Origin: Azospirillum sp. TSH58
GTDB lineage: Bacteria > Pseudomonadota > Alphaproteobacteria > Azospirillales > Azospirillaceae
Reading direction: 5' to 3'
Assembly (NCBI RefSeq): GCF_003119115.1
Contig: NZ_CP022364.1
Coordinates: 2,866,001 to 2,930,000 of the forward strand
DNA: 64,000 nt
The translations under genes and the position numbers were made by a program. The notes under the pieces are model-generated. The model saw only the letters and a program-made list of their open reading frames with translations, had not been told where the DNA came from and did not search any database. This document shows positions 44,351 to 54,691 of the stretch, in pieces. How positions within the stretch are numbered: the first letter of the stretch is position 1; each line of letters begins with the position of its first letter.

Positions 44351-46177
44351 TCAGCTGGCTTCGGCGGCGCGGGCGTGGCGCTTGCGCTCGTTCGGGTCGA
44401 GGTAGCGCTTGCGCAGACGGATGGACTTCGGCGTCACCTCCACCAGCTCGTCGTCGCCGATGTAGGACAGGGCGCGCTCCAGCGTCATCTGGATCGGCGG
44501 GGTCAGGCGGACCGCCTCGTCCTTGCTGGTGGTGCGGATGTTGGTGAGCTGCTTGCCCTTGATGACGTTGACCTCGAGGTCGTTGCCGCGGGTGTGCTCA
44601 CCGATGATCATGCCCTGATAGACCGGAACGCCCGGATCGATCAGCATCGGGCCGCGATCCTCCAGGTTCCACAGCGCGTAGGCGACCGCGGTGCCGTCGG
44701 CGTTGGAGATCAGCACGCCGGTGCGCCGGCCGGCGATGGTGCCCTTGTAGGGAGCATAGCCGTGGAAGAGCCGGTTCATGATGCCGGTGCCGCGGGTGTC
44801 GGTCAGGAACTCGCCCTGGTAGCCGATCAGGCCGCGCGACGGGGCGTGGAAGACGATGCGGGTCTTGTTGCCGCCCGACGGGCGCATCTCGATGAGGTCG
44901 GCCTTGCGCTCCGCCATCTTCTGCACGACGGTGCCGGAGAACTCCTCGTCCACGTCGACGACGACCTCTTCGATCGGCTCAAGGCGCTGACCGTTCAGCG
45001 GGTCGGTCTTGAACAGCACGCGCGGGCGGCTGATGGCCAGTTCGTAGCCCTCGCGGCGCATCGTCTCGATCAGGATGCCGAGCTGCAGTTCGCCGCGGCC
45101 GGCCACCTCGAAGGCGTCGCCGCCCTCGGTGTCGGAGATGCGCAACGCCACGTTGCCTTCGGCCTCGCGGAACAGGCGGTCGCGGATCATGCGGCTGGTG
45201 ACCTTGTCGCCCTCGCGGCCGGCCAGCGGGCTGTCGTTGACCGAGAAGGTCATCGCCAGGGTCGGCGGGTCGATCGGCTGGGCGTTTAGCGGCTCGGCCA
45301 CGTCCGGCGCGCAGATGGTGTCGGCCACGGTGGTGGTGGTCAGGCCGGCCAGGGCGACGATGTCGCCGGCGTGCGCCTCGTCCACCGGAACGCGCTCAAG
45401 GCCGCGGAAGGCCAGCACCTTGCTGACGCGGGCGTTCTCGATCAGCTTGCCGTCGCGGCTCAGCGACTTGATGGCCATGTTGACCTTGACGCTGCCGGTC
45501 TGGATGCGGCCGGTCAGGATGCGCCCCAGATACGGGTTCGCCTCCAGCGTGGTCGCCAGCATGGTGAAGGGAAGATCCTCCTCCACCTTGGGCGGCGGGA
45601 CGTGGTCGCGGATCAGCTCGAACAGCGGGGTCAGCGTCTCGCGGGCGCCGTTCTCCAGGTCCGTGGTCGCCCAGCCGTTGCGGCCCGAGGCGAACAGGGT
45701 CGGGAAGTCGAGCTGCTCGTTCGAGGCGTCGAGCGAGGCGAAGAGGTCGAACACCTCGTCATGCACCTCGTGCGGACGGCCGTCGGGGCGGTCCACCTTG
45801 TTGATGACGACGATGGGGCGCAGGCCCAGCTTCAGCGCCTTGCCCAGAACGAACTTGGTCTGCGGCAGCGGCCCCTCGGCGGCGTCGCAGAGCAGGACCA
45901 CGCCGTCCACCATGGAGAGGATGCGCTCGACCTCGCCGCCGAAATCGGCGTGGCCGGGGGTGTCCACGATGTTGATGCGCAGGTCGTTCCACAGGACCGA
46001 CGTGCACTTGGCCAGGATGGTGATGCCGCGCTCGCGCTCCAGATCGTTGGAGTCCATGGCGCGTTCGGCGACCTGCTGGTTCTCGCGGAACGAACCGGCC
46101 TGCTTGAGGAGCTGATCGACCAGGGTCGTCTTGCCGTGGTCGACGTGCGCGATGATGGCGACGTTACGAAGATTCAT
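44351..46177 (-). CDS. typA: translational GTPase TypA/BipA
   Basis: TypA is a ribosome-binding GTPase of the EF-G/LepA class needed for ribosome assembly at low temperature and for stress responses. The 608-aa product has AHVDHGKT (10-17), the switch region with [34 protein letters not shown], and the TypA-specific C-terminal domain ([42 protein letters not shown]). ATG at 46177, with a weak ribosome site. Its leader contains a minus-strand terminator hairpin at 46260-46290, 83-113 bases before the start. Confidence 0.97.
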   Translation of the reverse strand: MNLRNVAIIAHVDHGKTTLVDQLLKQAGSFRENQQVAERAMDSNDLERERGITILAKCTSVLWNDLRINIVDTPGHADFGGEVERILSMVDGVVLLCDAAEGPLPQTKFVLGKALKLGLRPIVVINKVDRPDGRPHEVHDEVFDLFASLDASNEQLDFPTLFASGRNGWATTDLENGARETLTPLFELIRDHVPPPKVEEDLPFTMLATTLEANPYLGRILTGRIQTGSVKVNMAIKSLSRDGKLIENARVSKVLAFRGLERVPVDEAHAGDIVALAGLTTTTVADTICAPDVAEPLNAQPIDPPTLAMTFSVNDSPLAGREGDKVTSRMIRDRLFREAEGNVALRISDTEGGDAFEVAGRGELQLGILIETMRREGYELAISRPRVLFKTDPLNGQRLEPIEEVVVDVDEEFSGTVVQKMAERKADLIEMRPSGGNKTRIVFHAPSRGLIGYQGEFLTDTRGTGIMNRLFHGYAPYKGTIAGRRTGVLISNADGTAVAYALWNLEDRGPMLIDPGVPVYQGMIIGEHTRGNDLEVNVIKGKQLTNIRTTSKDEAVRLTPPIQMTLERALSYIGDDELVEVTPKSIRLRKRYLDPNERKRHARAAEAS

Positions 46178-46259
46178 GTGTCGGGGACTCTTAAATCCGC
46201 TCTGGGGCTTCCGTTGCGCAATGCCGCCCCGACACCGCGGCACGTCGGCCGCGCACAAC

Positions 46260-46290
46260 AAAAAAACCCTCCGAGATCGATCGGGGGGTT
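46260..46290 (-). terminator. minus-strand terminator hairpin inside the typA leader
   Basis: On the minus strand AACCCCCCGA (rc of 46281-46290) pairs with TCGGAGGGTT (rc of 46265-46274), 10 bp with one C.A mismatch, around a 6-base loop, followed by seven T (46260-46266). It faces in the direction of typA, and no minus-strand gene lies upstream. A typA transcript starting further upstream would therefore read into it first. It may be an attenuator or the 3' end of a small RNA. Confidence 0.7.
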
Positions 46291-46316
46291 CTGCCGGGGA
46301 AACTGTTGCGACGCAA

Positions 46317-46322
46317 TATAAT
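46317..46322 (+). promoter_or_regulatory. possible -10 element for tamA
   Basis: TATAAT is a perfect -10 match on the plus strand, 132 bases before the chosen tamA start, in the divergent gap with typA. No TTGACA-like sequence sits 16-18 bases before it. Confidence 0.35.
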
Positions 46323-46448
46323 GATCCGGCTTCATAACGCAAGCGGCGTGATGGTGGAAACTCGCCCAAAGCGCCTATGCGGAATTTCCTTGCGTCACGG
46401 CAACCGAATCATTGGCGTCTGCGTCTCGGAATCCCACATGGTCCGGTG

Positions 46449-48377
46449 ATGACCCGCCGCGTTTCCGCTTCCTGCCTCGCCGTCATTCTCCTGTCCAGCG
46501 CGCTTGCCGCCGTGCCGGGCGACCCGTTGCGCGCGCAGGACCCTGCGCCGGACGCCACCCCGCCGCCCGCGGCGCGGGACGGGTCCGGGCAGGACGACCC
46601 GACGCCCGACGCCCCCGGTCCGCAGATCCCCTACGAGGTGGAGTTCACCGGGATGGAGGACGACGAGCTGCGCGACCTGCTGCGCGACAGCTCCTCGCTG
46701 GTCAGCCTGAAGGACGACCCGCCGCCGTCGGTGCTGGGGCTGGAGCGTCGCGCCGACAACGACCGCGACCGCCTGCAGACGGCGCTGCGCTCCGCCGGCT
46801 TCTACGACGCCGTGCTGGACATCCGGGTGGACCCGGCCCAGACGCCGGCCAAGGTGACCGTGGCGGTGACGCCCGGCACACCCTACCGCTTCAAGACCGT
46901 CACCATCGCCTCCACCGACAGCGCGCCGCTGCCGGGCGGGGAGGTGACGCCCGCCGACATCGGCCTGCCGGTGGGCGAGCGGGCGCGGGCGCCGCAGGTG
47001 GTGGACGCCCAGTCCGCGCTGCTGCGCCGGATGACCGACCGCGGCCATCCCTTCGCCACCGTCGCCGAGCGGCGGGTGGTGGTCGACCACGACGACCACA
47101 GCATGGACGTCACCTTTTCGGTCGATCCCGGCCCGCTGGTGATGTTCGGCGACACCAAGATCGACGGGCTGGCCAGCGTCGACGAGGGGCTGATCCGCGG
47201 GCGCCTGCCCTGGAAGCAGGGCGACATCTACAGCCCGGCCAAGGTCGACCGGGCGCGCCAGCAGATCGCCCAGCTCGACGTGTTCGACACGGTGCGGGTG
47301 CGGCTGGCCGAGGAGCCGGGGCCGGGCGGCGTCACGCCGGTGGACGTCACCCTGGCCGAGAAGCTGCACCGCTTCATCGGGGCCAGCGCCTTCTATTCGT
47401 CGGAGGACGGGGTGGGCGGCTCGGCCTATTGGGGCCACCGCAACCTGTTCGGCGGGGCGGAGCGGCTGAGGCTCGGCGTGGAGGTCGGGCGAATCGGCGG
47501 CGACAACGGCGCCGCGCAGGGGCCGCGCGGCAGCCTGGACCTGCCGGACATCCGGCTGTCCGCCAACTTCCGCAAGCCCGACTTCCTGGCGCCGCGTCAG
47601 TCGCTGATCCTGGATTTCCAGGTCGCGTCGGAGCAGCCGCCGGCTTACGACCGCGTCGCCACCATCGGCTCGGCCTCGCTGGAGCGGCAGGTGACCGACC
47701 AGCTCAAGATCTCCTACGGCGTGTCGGGGGAGCGCGGGCGGGTGCGCTCCAATCTGCGTGAGTACCAGACCGGCTTCATCGGCGTGCCGCTGGGCATCGC
47801 CTGGGACGGCTCGGACAATCTGCTGAATCCGTCCAGGGGCTACCGGGCCTCGCTGCTCGCCACCCCCTGGTTCCCCTACGCCGGCGACACCGATTCGATC
47901 TTCACCAGCTTCCAGATCAACGCGTCGGCCTACCGCGATTTGTCCGACGACGGGCGTTACGTCGCGGCGGCGCGCATCGGCGTCGGCAGCACGGTGGGAG
48001 CCTCGCTGGATCAGGTCCCGCCGGACCATCGCTTCTATGCGGGCGGCGGCGGGTCGGTGCGCGGCTACGGCTTCCAGAAGGCCGGTCCGCGCGACATCTA
48101 CGGCGATCCGACCGGCGGGCGGTCGCTGTTCGAAGCCGGGCTGGAGCTGCGCGTCAAGGTGACGGAAACCATCGGCATCGTGCCCTTCGTCGACGCCGGC
48201 ACCGTCTTCGACAGCGCCTTTCCGGACTTCAAGGAGCCTCTGAAGGTCGGCGCGGGCATCGGCGCCCGCTACTACACCGATTTCGGGCCGCTGCGGGCCG
48301 ACGTCGCCTTCCCGCTGAACGCCGACTCCGGCGACGCGAAGTGGCAGCTCTATCTCAGTCTGGGTCAGGCTTTCTGA
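46449..48377 (+). CDS. tamA: outer-membrane assembly protein TamA (Omp85 family)
   Basis: TamA is an Omp85 barrel that works with TamB in lipid transport and outer-membrane protein assembly. The 642-aa product has a signal peptide (LAVILLSSALAAV), a Pro-rich linker, POTRA-like domains to about residue 300 (FYDAVLDIRVDP, FGDTKIDGLASVDEGLIRGRLPWKQGDIYSP), and a C-terminal barrel with the Omp85 motif GGGGSVRGYGFQKAGPRD, ending LSLGQAF. The ATG at 46449 gives the signal peptide; the frame is open to 46377. tamB starts about 110 bases downstream. Confidence 0.92.
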   Translation: MTRRVSASCLAVILLSSALAAVPGDPLRAQDPAPDATPPPAARDGSGQDDPTPDAPGPQIPYEVEFTGMEDDELRDLLRDSSSLVSLKDDPPPSVLGLERRADNDRDRLQTALRSAGFYDAVLDIRVDPAQTPAKVTVAVTPGTPYRFKTVTIASTDSAPLPGGEVTPADIGLPVGERARAPQVVDAQSALLRRMTDRGHPFATVAERRVVVDHDDHSMDVTFSVDPGPLVMFGDTKIDGLASVDEGLIRGRLPWKQGDIYSPAKVDRARQQIAQLDVFDTVRVRLAEEPGPGGVTPVDVTLAEKLHRFIGASAFYSSEDGVGGSAYWGHRNLFGGAERLRLGVEVGRIGGDNGAAQGPRGSLDLPDIRLSANFRKPDFLAPRQSLILDFQVASEQPPAYDRVATIGSASLERQVTDQLKISYGVSGERGRVRSNLREYQTGFIGVPLGIAWDGSDNLLNPSRGYRASLLATPWFPYAGDTDSIFTSFQINASAYRDLSDDGRYVAAARIGVGSTVGASLDQVPPDHRFYAGGGGSVRGYGFQKAGPRDIYGDPTGGRSLFEAGLELRVKVTETIGIVPFVDAGTVFDSAFPDFKEPLKVGAGIGARYYTDFGPLRADVAFPLNADSGDAKWQLYLSLGQAF

Positions 48378-48487
48378 TCCGATTCTTCAACGTGTGATTC
48401 CAAAACAGGTCGCATTTTTGCCACTTGGAATGGGATCGCCTCTGCTCTTTCCCGTTATACCATTCGGGGAGTGCCGCAACGGGGTGC

Positions 48488-51400
48488 GTGGTGTCGGGTC
48501 TGCGTCGTCTGATCGTCCTTTTTCTGGCCATTGCCGCCCTGACCGGTGCGGTCCTGACGGATGCCGCCCGCGCGGCGGACACCGAAGGGGGCGGCTGGGG
48601 TCCGGCCAACGCCGTCCGGCGCTGGATCGCCCAGACCATCGAGAAGGCGGTCAACGGCCCCGACCTCCAGGTCAGGATCGGCACCATTGGCGGCGCGGTC
48701 CCCATCAACTTCACGATCTCCGACGTCACCGTCGCCGACCGCGAGGGGGTGTGGCTGCGGCTGGAGGAACTGCGCGTCAACCTCGCTCCGACCGCGCTGC
48801 TGACCGGGCGGGCCAAGGCCGACGCGATCGAGGCGCAGCGCGTCATCGTGGAGCGCGCGCCGCTGCCCTCCGAGGGGCCGGAGCCGCCGCCCGACCAGGG
48901 GCCGACCTCCCTGCTGCCCAGTCTGCCGGTGGGCGTCGCCGTGGACAAGCTGGCCATCGCCGAGCTGGTCCTGGCGGAGCCGCTGATCGGGCAGGAGGCG
49001 CGGCTCAAGATTGACGGGTCTCTGGACCTTGCCTCCGGCGGTTCCTCGCTCGAAGCGCATCTGAACGTGGACCGGCTGGGCGAGCAGCCGGGCACGGTGG
49101 CGCTCGACGTCGCCTTCAACCCGGACGACAAGCGGCTCGACCTGAATCTGAAGGCGTCGGAGCCGGCGGGCGGGCTGATCGCCACCGCGCTGAACATTCC
49201 CGGCGCGCCGCCGGTCAGCGCCTCGCTGGACGGGCAGGGCTCGCTGGACGACTGGAAGGGCACCTTCACCGCGGCGGCGGAGAACGCCGCCCGGCTGGCC
49301 GCCGACGCCACAATCAAGGCGGTTCCGGAGGGGCACGCCGTCACGCTCGCAGCGACCGGCGACGTCGCGTCGCTGCTCGGCCCCGACATCGCGCCGCTGG
49401 CCGGGCCGCAGCCGGTGCTGAAGGGCACCGTGGTGGTCGCTTCGGACGGCGCCCTCACCCTGCAGCCGGTGGCCGTCGAGACCGCCGCCGCCACGGCCAA
49501 TCTCTCGGGGCGCGTTGGCGCCGACCGCCGCAGCCTCGACCTGCGCTACGAGGTTCAGGCGGGGCCTGACTCCACCCTGCACGGCTTCGCCCCCGGCATC
49601 GCCTGGCGGGAGGGCACCGTGTCGGGCACCGCCCAGGGCACGCTGGACGCGCTGACCGTGGGGGTCGAGGGGCTGATCCGCGACCTCGCGGCCGACGATC
49701 CCGCCCTGGCTTCGGTCGCCGGGCCGGAGGTGCGGCTGGACGGGCGGGCGCGGATCAACGCCGACACCGGTGCGGTGGGCATCGAGGGGGTGACCCTGAC
49801 CACCGCGGCGGCCAGCGCCGGGGCGCAGGGCAGCGTGACCGGCTGGGGCCAGACCGCCGACGTGACGGTGTCGCTGAACGCCGACGACCTGTCGCGCCTC
49901 TCCGCCCTCGCCGGGCAGCCGCTTGCCGGGTCGCTGGCTCTGGCCGGGCCCGTGCGCCGGCAGGAGGACGGCACGCTGACCGCCGGCCTCAGCGGCGCGT
50001 TGCGCGGACTGGAGACCGGAACCCCCGCCGACGGCGTGCTGGGCCGCGACGTCAGCCTGGGTGCGCAGGCGGTGATGGAGCCGGGCGGCGCCATGCGGCT
50101 CACCGACCTGACAGTGGATGGCCGCAACGGGCGTCTGACCGGCGCGGCGGCCCTGGTGGACGGGGCCGTGGACGCCAAGACCCGGCTGGAGATCGCCGAC
50201 CTCGCCCCGGTGGGCACCGCCGCAGGGACGGAGATGGCGGGCGGCCTGACGCTCGACGCGACGGCGAAAGGCCCGCTGGACGCGCTGGTGGCGGAGGCGG
50301 CGTTGCACGCCCGGAACCTCGCCGTGCAGGGGCGCCGCTTCGGCGACACACGGCTGAACGCCACCGCGCAAAATCTTCCAGGCGCCCCGCAAGGGCGCGT
50401 GTCGGCCCGCACCGAACTGGCCGGCGCCGGACTGACCGCGGACGCCGCCTACGCGCTGGAAGGGCAGGCGCTGCGCATCAGCGACCTCGCCGTGGCGAAC
50501 GGGCCGAACCGGATCACCGGCGCGGTGCGCGTCGCGCTGGACGCCATGACCGCGACCGGCAAGCTCGACGGCAACCTGCCGCAGCTCCAGGCCCTGTCGG
50601 AGCTGGCCGGCGTGCCGCTCACGGGGGCGGCGGGCTTCACCGTCGCGCTCGACGCGCCGAACGGCAAGCAGGCCGCCAACCTGACCGCCAACGCCACCAA
50701 CCTGCGCGTCGAGGGGGAGGGCGGGCCGCTGTTCGCCGCGCGCCGCCTGACCGCCAACGCGGATGTCGCCGACGCGCTGGGCAGCGCCCGCGGCAAGGCG
50801 CGCGTGGAGCTTCAGGACGGAGCCGCCGCCGGCAACGACCTGTCCCGCGTGACGGCCAGCGTGGACGGCTCGCTCGCCAAGGCCGCCTTCCGGGCGGAGG
50901 CCGCGGGGGCCGGGCGCGACCCGCTGGCGCTCGATCTGGCCGGGGAGTTCACGCAGAACGGCACCCTGAACCGCATCCGGCTCGACCGGCTCCAGGGCCG
51001 TTACAGCGGCGAATCCTTCCGGCTGACCCAGCCCGCCGCCATCGCCCTGGGCGAGCGGCGCTACGAGGTCTCCGGCCTGAGGCTGGTCAGCGGCAACGCC
51101 CAGCTTGCCGCCGACCTCGGCCTGAACGGCGAACGCCTGTCGGGCGAGCTGCGGCTGGACCGCGTGCCGATGGCGCTGGCCCGGCTGGCCAACCCGACCC
51201 TCCGGCTCGACGGCACGCTGAACGCCCAGGCGACGCTCGGCGGGACCGTTCGCCGCCCGCAGGCCGACGCCACCGTGCGCGTCGCCAACCTGAAGGCGCA
51301 GCAGACCACCCAGGCCGGCGTGCCGGGCCTGAACGCCACCGTCAACGCGCGCTGGCGCGACGCCCGCGTATCGGTGGACGGCGACGTCGCCACCGGCAAC

Positions 51401-52810
51401 AACGCCGGCCGGGTGACCCTGACCGCCGCCGCGCCGCTGGCGATGGACCCGGACACGCTGGCCTTCTCGGTGCCGGAGCGCGGACGGCTGGAGGCGGCGC
51501 TGCGCGGCGCCATCGACGCCTCGCTCGCCAACGACCTGCTGGCGGCGAGCGGCGACCGGGCGCGCGGCACGCTTCGGCTGGACGTGAGCGTCGACGGCAC
51601 GGTGGCGGCGCCCCGGCTGGGCGGCACGGTGACGCTGGCCAACGGGCGCTACGAGAACCGGGCGAGCGGCGCCATCATCAGCAACATCGACGCCCGCATC
51701 GTCGGCGACGGCGACGTCTTCACCATCCAGAGCTTCCGCGGGCGGACCACCAATGGCGGCGAGATCAGCGCGCGCGGCGTGATCCGTCCCGCCGCCGCGG
51801 ACCCGCAGCAGCAGCTCGACCTCGCCATCCAGGCCGACCGGGCGCGGCTGGTGCAGAACGATCTGGCGGCGGTCACCATCGGCACCAACCTCACCCTGAC
51901 CGGCAGCTTCCTGAATCCACGGCTGGCCGGCCCGGTGCGGATCGAGCGGGCGGAAATCCAGATCCCCAACCAGACCCCGCCCAACGTCGTGGACCTGAAG
52001 GTCGTCGAGGTCGGGAAGGGCCGCAAGGCGCAGCCGGTCAGCCTGAAGAACGGGCAGGCGGGGAATGGGCAGGCCACGGCGCCGGAGCCGGCCTTCGCGA
52101 TGATCCTCGATCTGACGATCAGCGCGCAGAACCAGATCTTCGTGCGCGGTCGGGGGCTGGAGGCGGAGTTCGCCGGGCAGCTCGCCGTCACCGGAACCTC
52201 CAGCCAGCCGCTGGTCAATGGGCGGCTCAACATGCTGAAGGGCGAGTTGGACATCCTGGCCAAGACCTTCGTGTTCAAGCGCGGCATCATCGAGTTCGAC
52301 GGCGGTCCCACCATCGACCCGCGGCTGGACTTCCTGGCGGAGGCCTCGGCCAACGACGTGACCGCCCAGATTCTGGTCACCGGCACCGCCGGGCAACCGA
52401 AGCTGGAGCTGACCTCCCCGCAGGGTCTGCCGCAGGACGAGGTCCTGTCCGCCGTGCTGTTCGGCAAGTCGGTCGGCAACCTGACCGCGGTGGAGGCGGT
52501 CCAGCTCGCCCAGTCGGCGGCGACTTTGGCCGGTTTCGGCGGCGGCGGACCCGGCCTGATCGGCAACCTGCGCCGCGGCCTTGGCATCGACCGGCTTGAA
52601 TTCACCGGCGGCGCCGACGGCAAGGGCGGGGCGGTGGAGGCCGGGCGCTACGTCAGCGACCGCGTCTATGTCGGGGTGGAGCAGGGCATCGGCGCGAACC
52701 AGAGCCGCGCCACGGTCGAGGTCGACATCACCAAGAACATCAAGGCCCAGGCGGACGTCGGCGCCGATTCCGACACCCGCGTCGGCGTCAAGTGGGAGTG
52801 GAACTACTAG
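48488..52810 (+). CDS. tamB: translocation and assembly module protein TamB
   Basis: TamB is a very long periplasmic AsmA-like protein that spans from the inner membrane to TamA and is thought to carry lipids. The 1440-aa product has an N-terminal signal anchor (LIVLFLAIAALTGAVLTDAA), a long repetitive beta-rich body, and the conserved C-terminal DUF490 domain (QIFVRGRGLEAEFAGQLAVTG, MLKGELDILAKTFVFKRGIIEFDGG, LDFLAEASANDVTAQILVTG, QDEVLSAVLFGKS). The start is GTG at 48488 or 48491, chosen for the signal anchor. It forms an operon with tamA. Confidence 0.92.
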   Translation: MVSGLRRLIVLFLAIAALTGAVLTDAARAADTEGGGWGPANAVRRWIAQTIEKAVNGPDLQVRIGTIGGAVPINFTISDVTVADREGVWLRLEELRVNLAPTALLTGRAKADAIEAQRVIVERAPLPSEGPEPPPDQGPTSLLPSLPVGVAVDKLAIAELVLAEPLIGQEARLKIDGSLDLASGGSSLEAHLNVDRLGEQPGTVALDVAFNPDDKRLDLNLKASEPAGGLIATALNIPGAPPVSASLDGQGSLDDWKGTFTAAAENAARLAADATIKAVPEGHAVTLAATGDVASLLGPDIAPLAGPQPVLKGTVVVASDGALTLQPVAVETAAATANLSGRVGADRRSLDLRYEVQAGPDSTLHGFAPGIAWREGTVSGTAQGTLDALTVGVEGLIRDLAADDPALASVAGPEVRLDGRARINADTGAVGIEGVTLTTAAASAGAQGSVTGWGQTADVTVSLNADDLSRLSALAGQPLAGSLALAGPVRRQEDGTLTAGLSGALRGLETGTPADGVLGRDVSLGAQAVMEPGGAMRLTDLTVDGRNGRLTGAAALVDGAVDAKTRLEIADLAPVGTAAGTEMAGGLTLDATAKGPLDALVAEAALHARNLAVQGRRFGDTRLNATAQNLPGAPQGRVSARTELAGAGLTADAAYALEGQALRISDLAVANGPNRITGAVRVALDAMTATGKLDGNLPQLQALSELAGVPLTGAAGFTVALDAPNGKQAANLTANATNLRVEGEGGPLFAARRLTANADVADALGSARGKARVELQDGAAAGNDLSRVTASVDGSLAKAAFRAEAAGAGRDPLALDLAGEFTQNGTLNRIRLDRLQGRYSGESFRLTQPAAIALGERRYEVSGLRLVSGNAQLAADLGLNGERLSGELRLDRVPMALARLANPTLRLDGTLNAQATLGGTVRRPQADATVRVANLKAQQTTQAGVPGLNATVNARWRDARVSVDGDVATGNNAGRVTLTAAAPLAMDPDTLAFSVPERGRLEAALRGAIDASLANDLLAASGDRARGTLRLDVSVDGTVAAPRLGGTVTLANGRYENRASGAIISNIDARIVGDGDVFTIQSFRGRTTNGGEISARGVIRPAAADPQQQLDLAIQADRARLVQNDLAAVTIGTNLTLTGSFLNPRLAGPVRIERAEIQIPNQTPPNVVDLKVVEVGKGRKAQPVSLKNGQAGNGQATAPEPAFAMILDLTISAQNQIFVRGRGLEAEFAGQLAVTGTSSQPLVNGRLNMLKGELDILAKTFVFKRGIIEFDGGPTIDPRLDFLAEASANDVTAQILVTGTAGQPKLELTSPQGLPQDEVLSAVLFGKSVGNLTAVEAVQLAQSAATLAGFGGGGPGLIGNLRRGLGIDRLEFTGGADGKGGAVEAGRYVSDRVYVGVEQGIGANQSRATVEVDITKNIKAQADVGADSDTRVGVKWEWNY

Positions 52811-52937
52811 GGCGGCGCCCGCTTTTCTCCGGTCCATGCGCTGCTTTCGGGCGCTGGTCATCGGCGCAAGAGCCCCCATATCGAACAAGGATGAAGGCCG
52901 GGCCGCCAAGGCTCCGGTCATCGGCGAAGGGGGAGCG

Positions 52938-53636
52938 GTGCGCGCTGCCAGAAGGATTCCCTACGTCAACCAGGGCATCGTCCTGGCCTGCACGCTGGCC
53001 TTCGTGCTGGGCCTGCCGCCGGAATCCCTCGCCTTCGTCCCCGCCTACTTCTTCGGGACGGTGGAGACGGCCGGTCCGCTGCCGACCTGGGCGGTGTGGC
53101 GCGGGCTGTTCGGCCATGTCCTGATCCACAGCGACATCGTGCATCTGGTCAGCAACATGCTGGCGCTCTGGGCCTTCGGTGGTGCTGTCGAGCTGGCGAT
53201 GGGCAGCCTGCGCTACCTGCTGTTCTTCCTGCTCTGCGCCGCGTCGGGGGCCGTGGTGGAGGGGGCGCTGGCCGTCGACCCCATGGCGCCGCTGGTCGGG
53301 GCGAGCGGGGCGATCTGCGGGGTGATGGGGGCCTTCCTGCTGCTGCACCCGCAGGCGACGCTCGGCGTGACGCCGGGGCCGCGCGTTCCCGCCTCCTTCG
53401 TGGTGGGCAGCTTCCTGGCGATCAACGTGGCGATGACGCTGATGCCGCCGGCTCCGGACTCCGGCCTGGGCGACGTGGCCTGGGCCGCCCATCTGGGCGG
53501 GTTCGGCGCGGGGATGGCGCTCGTCGCCCTGTTCCGCCGCCCCGGCGTGGCGCTGTGGAGCGTCGCGCGCCTGGGCACCGCGGCGAAGGCCGCGGTTTAT
53601 CTGACGCTGGTCGTGGTGCTCCTGCGCACCCTGTGA
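52938..53636 (+). CDS. rhomboid family intramembrane serine protease
   Basis: The 232-aa product has six membrane segments, the conserved H and N of helix 2 (HSDIVHLVSNMLALWAFGG), the catalytic Ser123 in GASGAICGVMGAF and His185 in AWAAHLGGFGAGM. It cleaves membrane proteins inside the bilayer; the substrate is unknown. The GTG at 52938 has GGGGGAG upstream and gives the usual N-terminus (RIPYVNQGIVLAC). An ATG at 52836 gives a longer cytoplasmic tail and cannot be excluded. Its stop region begins imperfect 15-base tandem units (53633-53674). Confidence 0.93.
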   Translation: MRAARRIPYVNQGIVLACTLAFVLGLPPESLAFVPAYFFGTVETAGPLPTWAVWRGLFGHVLIHSDIVHLVSNMLALWAFGGAVELAMGSLRYLLFFLLCAASGAVVEGALAVDPMAPLVGASGAICGVMGAFLLLHPQATLGVTPGPRVPASFVVGSFLAINVAMTLMPPAPDSGLGDVAWAAHLGGFGAGMALVALFRRPGVALWSVARLGTAAKAAVYLTLVVVLLRTL

Positions 53637-53674
53637 CCGCCGCTGCCGTGACCGCCTCTGCCGTGACCGTTGCC
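53633..53674. repeat. imperfect 15-base tandem units between rhomboid and mtnP genes
   Basis: GTGACCGCCGCTGCC (53633-53647), GTGACCGCCTCTGCC (53648-53662) and the partial GTGACCGTTGCC (53663-53674) stand end to end. The first unit contains the rhomboid stop codon. Confidence 0.9.
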
Positions 53675-53728
53675 TTTGCCGGGCCGTGGCGGAATACTGC
53701 GCCCTCCCATTGACGGAGGCATGTGACT

Positions 53729-54613
53729 ATGGCGGAAACCGGGACCGCGCCGGTGCTCGGCGTGATCGGCGGCAGCGGCGTCTACGACATCGACGGGCTG
53801 GAGAACCAGCGCTGGGTGAAGGTGGAAACCCCCTTCGGCGACCCGTCGGACGAGCTGCTGACCGGCGAGCTGAACGGGCAGAAGCTGGTCTTCCTGCCGC
53901 GCCATGGCCGCGGTCACCGCATCCCGCCGTCCGAGCTGAACTTCCGCGCCAACATCTACGCGCTGAAGGCGCTGGGCGTGACCGAGATCCTGTCGGTCTC
54001 CGCCGTCGGTTCGCTCAAGGAGCATCTGCCGCCGGGCACCTTCGTGGTGATCGACCAGTTCATCGACCGCACCTTCGCCCGCAGCAAGAGCTTCTTCGGC
54101 ACCGGTCTGGTGGCGCATGTCGCGCTGGGCCATCCGGTCTGCGGACGGCTTGGCGACCTGATCGAGGAGGCGCTGGTGGAGCTGAAGGTCCCGCACCAGC
54201 GCCGCGGCACCTACATGGTCATGGAAGGCCCGCAATTCTCGACCAAGGCCGAATCCGAGCTTTACCGGAGCTGGGGTTGCGACGTGATCGGCATGACCAA
54301 CATGCCGGAGGCCAAGCTCGCCCGCGAGGCGGAGATGTGCTACGCGACCGTCGCCATGGTCACCGACTTCGACTGCTGGCATCCGGAGCATGACCACGTC
54401 ACCGTGGACGCCGTCATCCGGGTGGTGGTGGCCAACGCCGACAAGGCCCGGTCGCTGGTCAAGACGCTCGCCCCGAAGCTTCAGGTGCGCGACGGGCTGT
54501 GCGCCCAGGGCTGCCACACCGCGCTCGACCACGCGATCATGACCGCGCCGGACAAGCGCGATCCGGCGATGCTGAAGACGCTCGACATCATCCTCGCCCG
54601 CGCGCTGGGCTGA
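53729..54613 (+). CDS. mtnP: S-methyl-5'-thioadenosine phosphorylase
   Basis: MtnP phosphorolyses methylthioadenosine to adenine and methylthioribose 1-phosphate, recycling methionine and clearing a by-product of polyamine synthesis. The 294-aa product has GVIGGSGVYDIDGLE, the phosphate-site PRHGRGHRIPPSELNFRANI, MEGPQFSTKAESELYR and IGMTNMPEAKLAREAEMCYA. The ATG at 53729 has GGAGG 9 bases upstream; GTG at 53723 is too close to it. No other mtn gene is adjacent. Confidence 0.95.
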   Translation: MAETGTAPVLGVIGGSGVYDIDGLENQRWVKVETPFGDPSDELLTGELNGQKLVFLPRHGRGHRIPPSELNFRANIYALKALGVTEILSVSAVGSLKEHLPPGTFVVIDQFIDRTFARSKSFFGTGLVAHVALGHPVCGRLGDLIEEALVELKVPHQRRGTYMVMEGPQFSTKAESELYRSWGCDVIGMTNMPEAKLAREAEMCYATVAMVTDFDCWHPEHDHVTVDAVIRVVVANADKARSLVKTLAPKLQVRDGLCAQGCHTALDHAIMTAPDKRDPAMLKTLDIILARALG

Positions 54614-54625
54614 GGGCGCCAGCAC

Positions 54626-54670
54626 AAAAAGCCGCGGGACCCGGCGTGCGTCCGGGTCCCGCGGCTTTTT
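54626..54670. terminator. strong bidirectional terminator after mtnP
   Basis: A 19-bp perfect stem, AAAAAGCCGCGGGACCCGG with its complement (arms 54626-54644 and 54652-54670), has five A at one end and five T at the other and a 7-base loop. It serves mtnP and the convergent gene at 54692. Confidence 0.95.
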
Positions 54671-54691
54671 CTTTGGATCGGGCGGAAAGCC

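Noticed and set aside
48455..52921. A 1488-codon open frame on the minus strand antisense to tamB
   Set aside because: Same reason: it is a compositional shadow of tamB, with no recognisable domain.
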